This document shows positions 5,762-8,224 of a stretch of 8,224 nucleotides of DNA, in pieces. Origin of the DNA: Lentisphaerota bacterium (GTDB taxonomy: Bacteria; Verrucomicrobiota; Lentisphaeria; Oligosphaerales; Oligosphaeraceae); NCBI GenBank assembly GCA_012800565.1, contig JAAZIZ010000466.1:1-8224 (forward strand). The letters run 5' to 3'. A program made the translations under genes and the position numbers. Under the pieces are notes generated by a model. It ran no database searches. It was not told where the DNA came from and saw only the letters and a list, made by a program, of their open reading frames with translations. How positions within the stretch are numbered: the stretch's first letter is position 1; every line of letters starts with the position of its first letter.

Positions 5762-8068
5762 ATGTTTCAAGTACTTAAATCAGCCTCCGCAGTAATCCTG
5801 GCTTTCGCTTCCATCGGCACCGCCGTTGCCCAGAGCACAGCGTACTTTTTTGATCTCGGCCCGGCCGATTCACCCCTGGCGGAAGCTTTCACCGTCCTGG
5901 ACGCCAAAGGCAATGACATTGCCAAATGGCAGGACGGCAGCAATATCAGTGAAAAAGCACACCCTCTGGAACGGGAGTGGAGCACCAATGTCTCCAGCGG
6001 CAAGGGCACCCCGCCGGTCTATCGCACCGCCCTGAACTGCGATTTCCTCAGCTCGGCTGCATCAACCCAGCTGACCTTGGCAGTCCCGCCGGGAAAATAT
6101 CGTATCTGGGCACTGCTTGGGCACCCCGGCGGAGACGCCAGGCAAATCTGGACCACGGAAATCAGCAGCAACAGCGGGAGCGACAGCGCGGCTGTCATCG
6201 GCAGCCTCGGCATGCGTCAGCTCCTGCTGCCGGCCACTGCCGATGCGCAAGGTCTGCGCCTGAGCATCAACACCAAGAGCAAGTGGCTCCTGAACGCCTT
6301 GGCAGTGGTGCCCGAGTCGGAATGGGCGCAAGTGCAGGAAAAGATTATCGCGCCGCACTGGCAGGACGCCTCCATGCTGCCCCGGGAAGTCCTGGAAAAG
6401 TGGACCCGCCTGGATAAGACGCCGAAATTCCCCGAGCCGGCCTGGAGTGAGCAGCAACTGCAGAACGGCTTCGCAGTTTATCACCGGCACTGGGCCGAGC
6501 CGGTCTGGCCGACTCAGTTCCCCCGTCCCCAGGAATTCACTGCCCCGGTGCGCGCTTTCGCCGCCCAGAACGAATACGAACCTCTGACTTTCAGCATTTA
6601 TGCCCTGAAAGACTTCGCCAAGATAGACCTGGCCATCAGCCCTCTGCGTAACGAACAGGGGCAGACCCTGCCGGCCAATGACATCGACTTGCGCTACGTC
6701 CGCTATATGTTCGTACGCCCAAACTACAGCCTCTTCAACACCTACTATGAGGCTCCCGATGTGCTGATGCCCTGGCGCCCCCAGAGTCTCAGCAAAGGGC
6801 GCAATCTGCGCCTCTGGCTGACCGTCAAGGTGGCAGTCGGAACACCGGAGGGATTCTACCGCGGGGAAGCAGTTCTGACCCTGGACAATCAGGAATACAA
6901 AGTGCCGCTCTGCCTGCGGGTGCTGCCCATTGTGCTGCAGAAGGACCAGGAACTGGTTTTCGGCCAATACTACCGTCATCCGGTTACCAGTGTCCTCGCC
7001 GCGCCAGATGATTATTCCCGGGAATGGTGGCGGCGCAAAACTTATGCTGAGCTGGAACATCTGCGGGCCAGCGGCATGAATGCTCTGACCGCCGGGCTCT
7101 GGGGCAACAAAAAAGACGGACTCTGGCGCCAGAACTTCGACACCCTGCAGGTAATTATCGATCTGCAGCGGGAATACGGCTTCAACAAACCGCAAATCTG
7201 CTCTTTCAATGTCGGTGGACTGTATCGACAATACATGAAAAGCGGCATGGGATCGCATCTGCGCCTGATAAAAATGCCCCCGCCGGAATTTTTTGCTGAG
7301 ATCACTGAGATGGTGCGTGACATTGAGACTGAAGCCAGGAACCGGCAGTGGCCAGAGCTTCTCTACTATCCGGTGGATGAACCCTCGACCTCAAAAGACT
7401 CGATTGAATTCATGACCGCAGTGATGAAAGCCATCAAAGAAGTCCCCGGGGTGCGCACTTACGTCACCGCCGATCCCGCCCATGAGGGCTACGCGCCACT
7501 GAAACCTTACGTGGATGTGTGGTGCTGCCAGCCATTCTCCATCAGCAGAGAGCAAATCCAGCAAGAGATGGCGGCCCGGCCGGGACTGGAATTCTGGTGC
7601 TATCCCAACCACAACTCCGGCGAGAATGACCATACACCGGTGAACGGCACCCGGATGACCTATGGCTTCGGTTTCTGGAGGTCTGGTTTCCGCTGCCTGG
7701 TGCCATGGATTTATCAAAGCACTGCTGGAGACCCCTGGAACTATCTGGATTCCAGCAGTTCGGATTTCGATGTGCGCACCGACGATGACGGCACCCCGAT
7801 TCCAGTCACCATCTGGGAGGCATACCGTGAAGGCATTGATGACGGACGCTATATAAACACCCTGGAAAAACTCATTCGCCGATGCCAGGCCAATGGTCTG
7901 AATGCTGAGGCTGCCGCAGCTCAAGCCGATCTTGACTTGATCGAAAACAGCATCTACGTACAGCCTAAATACAAATTCGACAACCTCTGGCACCCAGAAA
8001 CCTTCGATGTCTACCGCTGGATGCTGGCCAGCCGCATTATGCAACTGCAGAAAATCTTCCAGCCATAA
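5762..8068 (+). CDS. Exported DUF4091 / GH123-like putative glycosidase
   Basis: The protein has 768 residues. The signal peptide is 1-23 (cleavage after A-V-A, before Q24). Residues about 27-185 begin 'YFFDLGPADSPL', a malectin or jelly-roll-like opening common in exported PVC-group enzymes. After a linker, about 262-395 form a beta domain of the kind preceding DUF4091 barrels ('RAFAAQNEYEPLTFSIY', 'LWLTVKVAVGTPEGFYRGE', 'PLCLRVLPI'). Residues about 398-700 look like a TIM barrel with 'YYPVDEPS' carrying D539-E540, and 'WEAYREGIDDGRY' at 685-697 near its end. GH123 beta-N-acetylgalactosaminidases use an adjacent Asp-Glu pair in substrate-assisted catalysis, and the D-E pair here sits in the matching type of motif. 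Removal of an N-acetylhexosamine is therefore a reasonable but unproven guess, since most DUF4091 proteins have no known substrate. The barrel is followed by an alpha-helical tail. It lies 71 bases after the CBM9-like gene, probably in the same transcription unit. Confidence 0.8.
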   Translation: MFQVLKSASAVILAFASIGTAVAQSTAYFFDLGPADSPLAEAFTVLDAKGNDIAKWQDGSNISEKAHPLEREWSTNVSSGKGTPPVYRTALNCDFLSSAASTQLTLAVPPGKYRIWALLGHPGGDARQIWTTEISSNSGSDSAAVIGSLGMRQLLLPATADAQGLRLSINTKSKWLLNALAVVPESEWAQVQEKIIAPHWQDASMLPREVLEKWTRLDKTPKFPEPAWSEQQLQNGFAVYHRHWAEPVWPTQFPRPQEFTAPVRAFAAQNEYEPLTFSIYALKDFAKIDLAISPLRNEQGQTLPANDIDLRYVRYMFVRPNYSLFNTYYEAPDVLMPWRPQSLSKGRNLRLWLTVKVAVGTPEGFYRGEAVLTLDNQEYKVPLCLRVLPIVLQKDQELVFGQYYRHPVTSVLAAPDDYSREWWRRKTYAELEHLRASGMNALTAGLWGNKKDGLWRQNFDTLQVIIDLQREYGFNKPQICSFNVGGLYRQYMKSGMGSHLRLIKMPPPEFFAEITEMVRDIETEARNRQWPELLYYPVDEPSTSKDSIEFMTAVMKAIKEVPGVRTYVTADPAHEGYAPLKPYVDVWCCQPFSISREQIQQEMAARPGLEFWCYPNHNSGENDHTPVNGTRMTYGFGFWRSGFRCLVPWIYQSTAGDPWNYLDSSSSDFDVRTDDDGTPIPVTIWEAYREGIDDGRYINTLEKLIRRCQANGLNAEAAAAQADLDLIENSIYVQPKYKFDNLWHPETFDVYRWMLASRIMQLQKIFQP

Positions 8069-8099
8069 ACTGCGGCCAAGCCGAGACAGGAAAATAAAC

Positions 8100-8224
8100 A
8101 TGCGGGTCAAAATAATGTTGCTGCTGCTGCCGGCAATGCTGTTCGCCGGTGGCAAAAATCTGATTTCCAATCCTGATTTCCAGGACAACTTCGCTGGCTG
8201 GTGGAAGAACAGCTCCGAGATCAC
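8100..8224 (+). CDS. Start of an exported protein with CBM4/9-type N-terminal module, truncated by window edge
   Basis: Only 41 codons are present. ATG 8100 is preceded by AGGA at 8088-8091 with eight bases of spacing and follows the DUF4091 stop by 31 bases, so it is probably co-transcribed. The start MRVKIMLLLLPAMLFAGG is a signal peptide with predicted cleavage near residue 16. The mature protein opens 'KNLISNPDFQDNFAGWWKN', the typical beginning of CBM4/9-superfamily and related jelly-roll modules ('NLi.NPdFe....GW'). Such modules often head glycoside hydrolases or binding proteins. What follows beyond the window is unknown, so no enzymatic function can be given. Confidence 0.75.
   Translation, partial: MRVKIMLLLLPAMLFAGGKNLISNPDFQDNFAGWWKNSSEI

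Noticed and set aside
6062..7258. 398-codon open frame on the minus strand inside the DUF4091-like gene
   Set aside because: It is fully opposite a well-supported gene with signal peptide and family motifs; its translation shows no domain. Long antisense frames are expected in GC-rich coding DNA.
7391..8224. 277-codon minus-strand open frame at the window end
   Set aside because: It runs opposite both the DUF4091-like gene and the start of the next exported protein, which have ribosome sites and signal peptides; no motifs were seen.

Overview
The window looks like a piece of a moderately GC-rich bacterial chromosome. All genes are on the + strand: the 3' part of one amino-acid metabolism gene, then five genes for exported proteins that look carbohydrate-active. 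The families present (a glycoside hydrolase family 9 enzyme with extra N-terminal beta domains, a stand-alone CBM9-like protein, a DUF4091/GH123-like protein, and a protein opening with a CBM4/9-type 'NLISNPDF...GW' motif) recur together in polysaccharide-degrading members of the PVC group. Lentisphaerota (Victivallales-like) is my best guess, with Planctomycetota, Kiritimatiellota or Verrucomicrobiota as alternatives. This is inferred from gene families only. There is no rRNA, tRNA or housekeeping marker to confirm it.

Layout. Positions 2-781 hold the C-terminal two-thirds of a PLP- and metal-dependent D-threonine aldolase / D-serine dehydratase family protein. Nineteen bases later, 801-3398 encodes an 865-residue exported GH9 enzyme. 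A 115-base AT-richer gap (3399-3513) carries a plausible sigma70-type promoter. It is followed by a 297-residue exported beta-rich protein that I do not recognise (3514-4407), which overlaps by ATGA a 428-residue CBM9-like protein with Ig-like domains (4404-5690). After a 71-base gap come a 768-residue DUF4091/GH123-like protein (5762-8068) and the start of a further exported protein with a carbohydrate-binding-type N-terminus (8100 to the window end).

How the genes may work together. Every complete gene after the aldolase starts with a signal peptide. The set mixes two probable glycosidases (GH9 and GH123-like) with proteins that look purely binding or structural. The simplest reading is a co-expressed set of exported proteins that bind and process a complex glycan. 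The substrate cannot be read from the sequence. The GH9 enzyme need not be a cellulase, and a GH123-like neighbour points away from plain cellulose. No SusC/SusD pair, transporter or regulator lies inside the window. There are no mobile elements, CRISPR arrays, RNA genes or substantial repeats, and no stretch over 300 bases without a gene.
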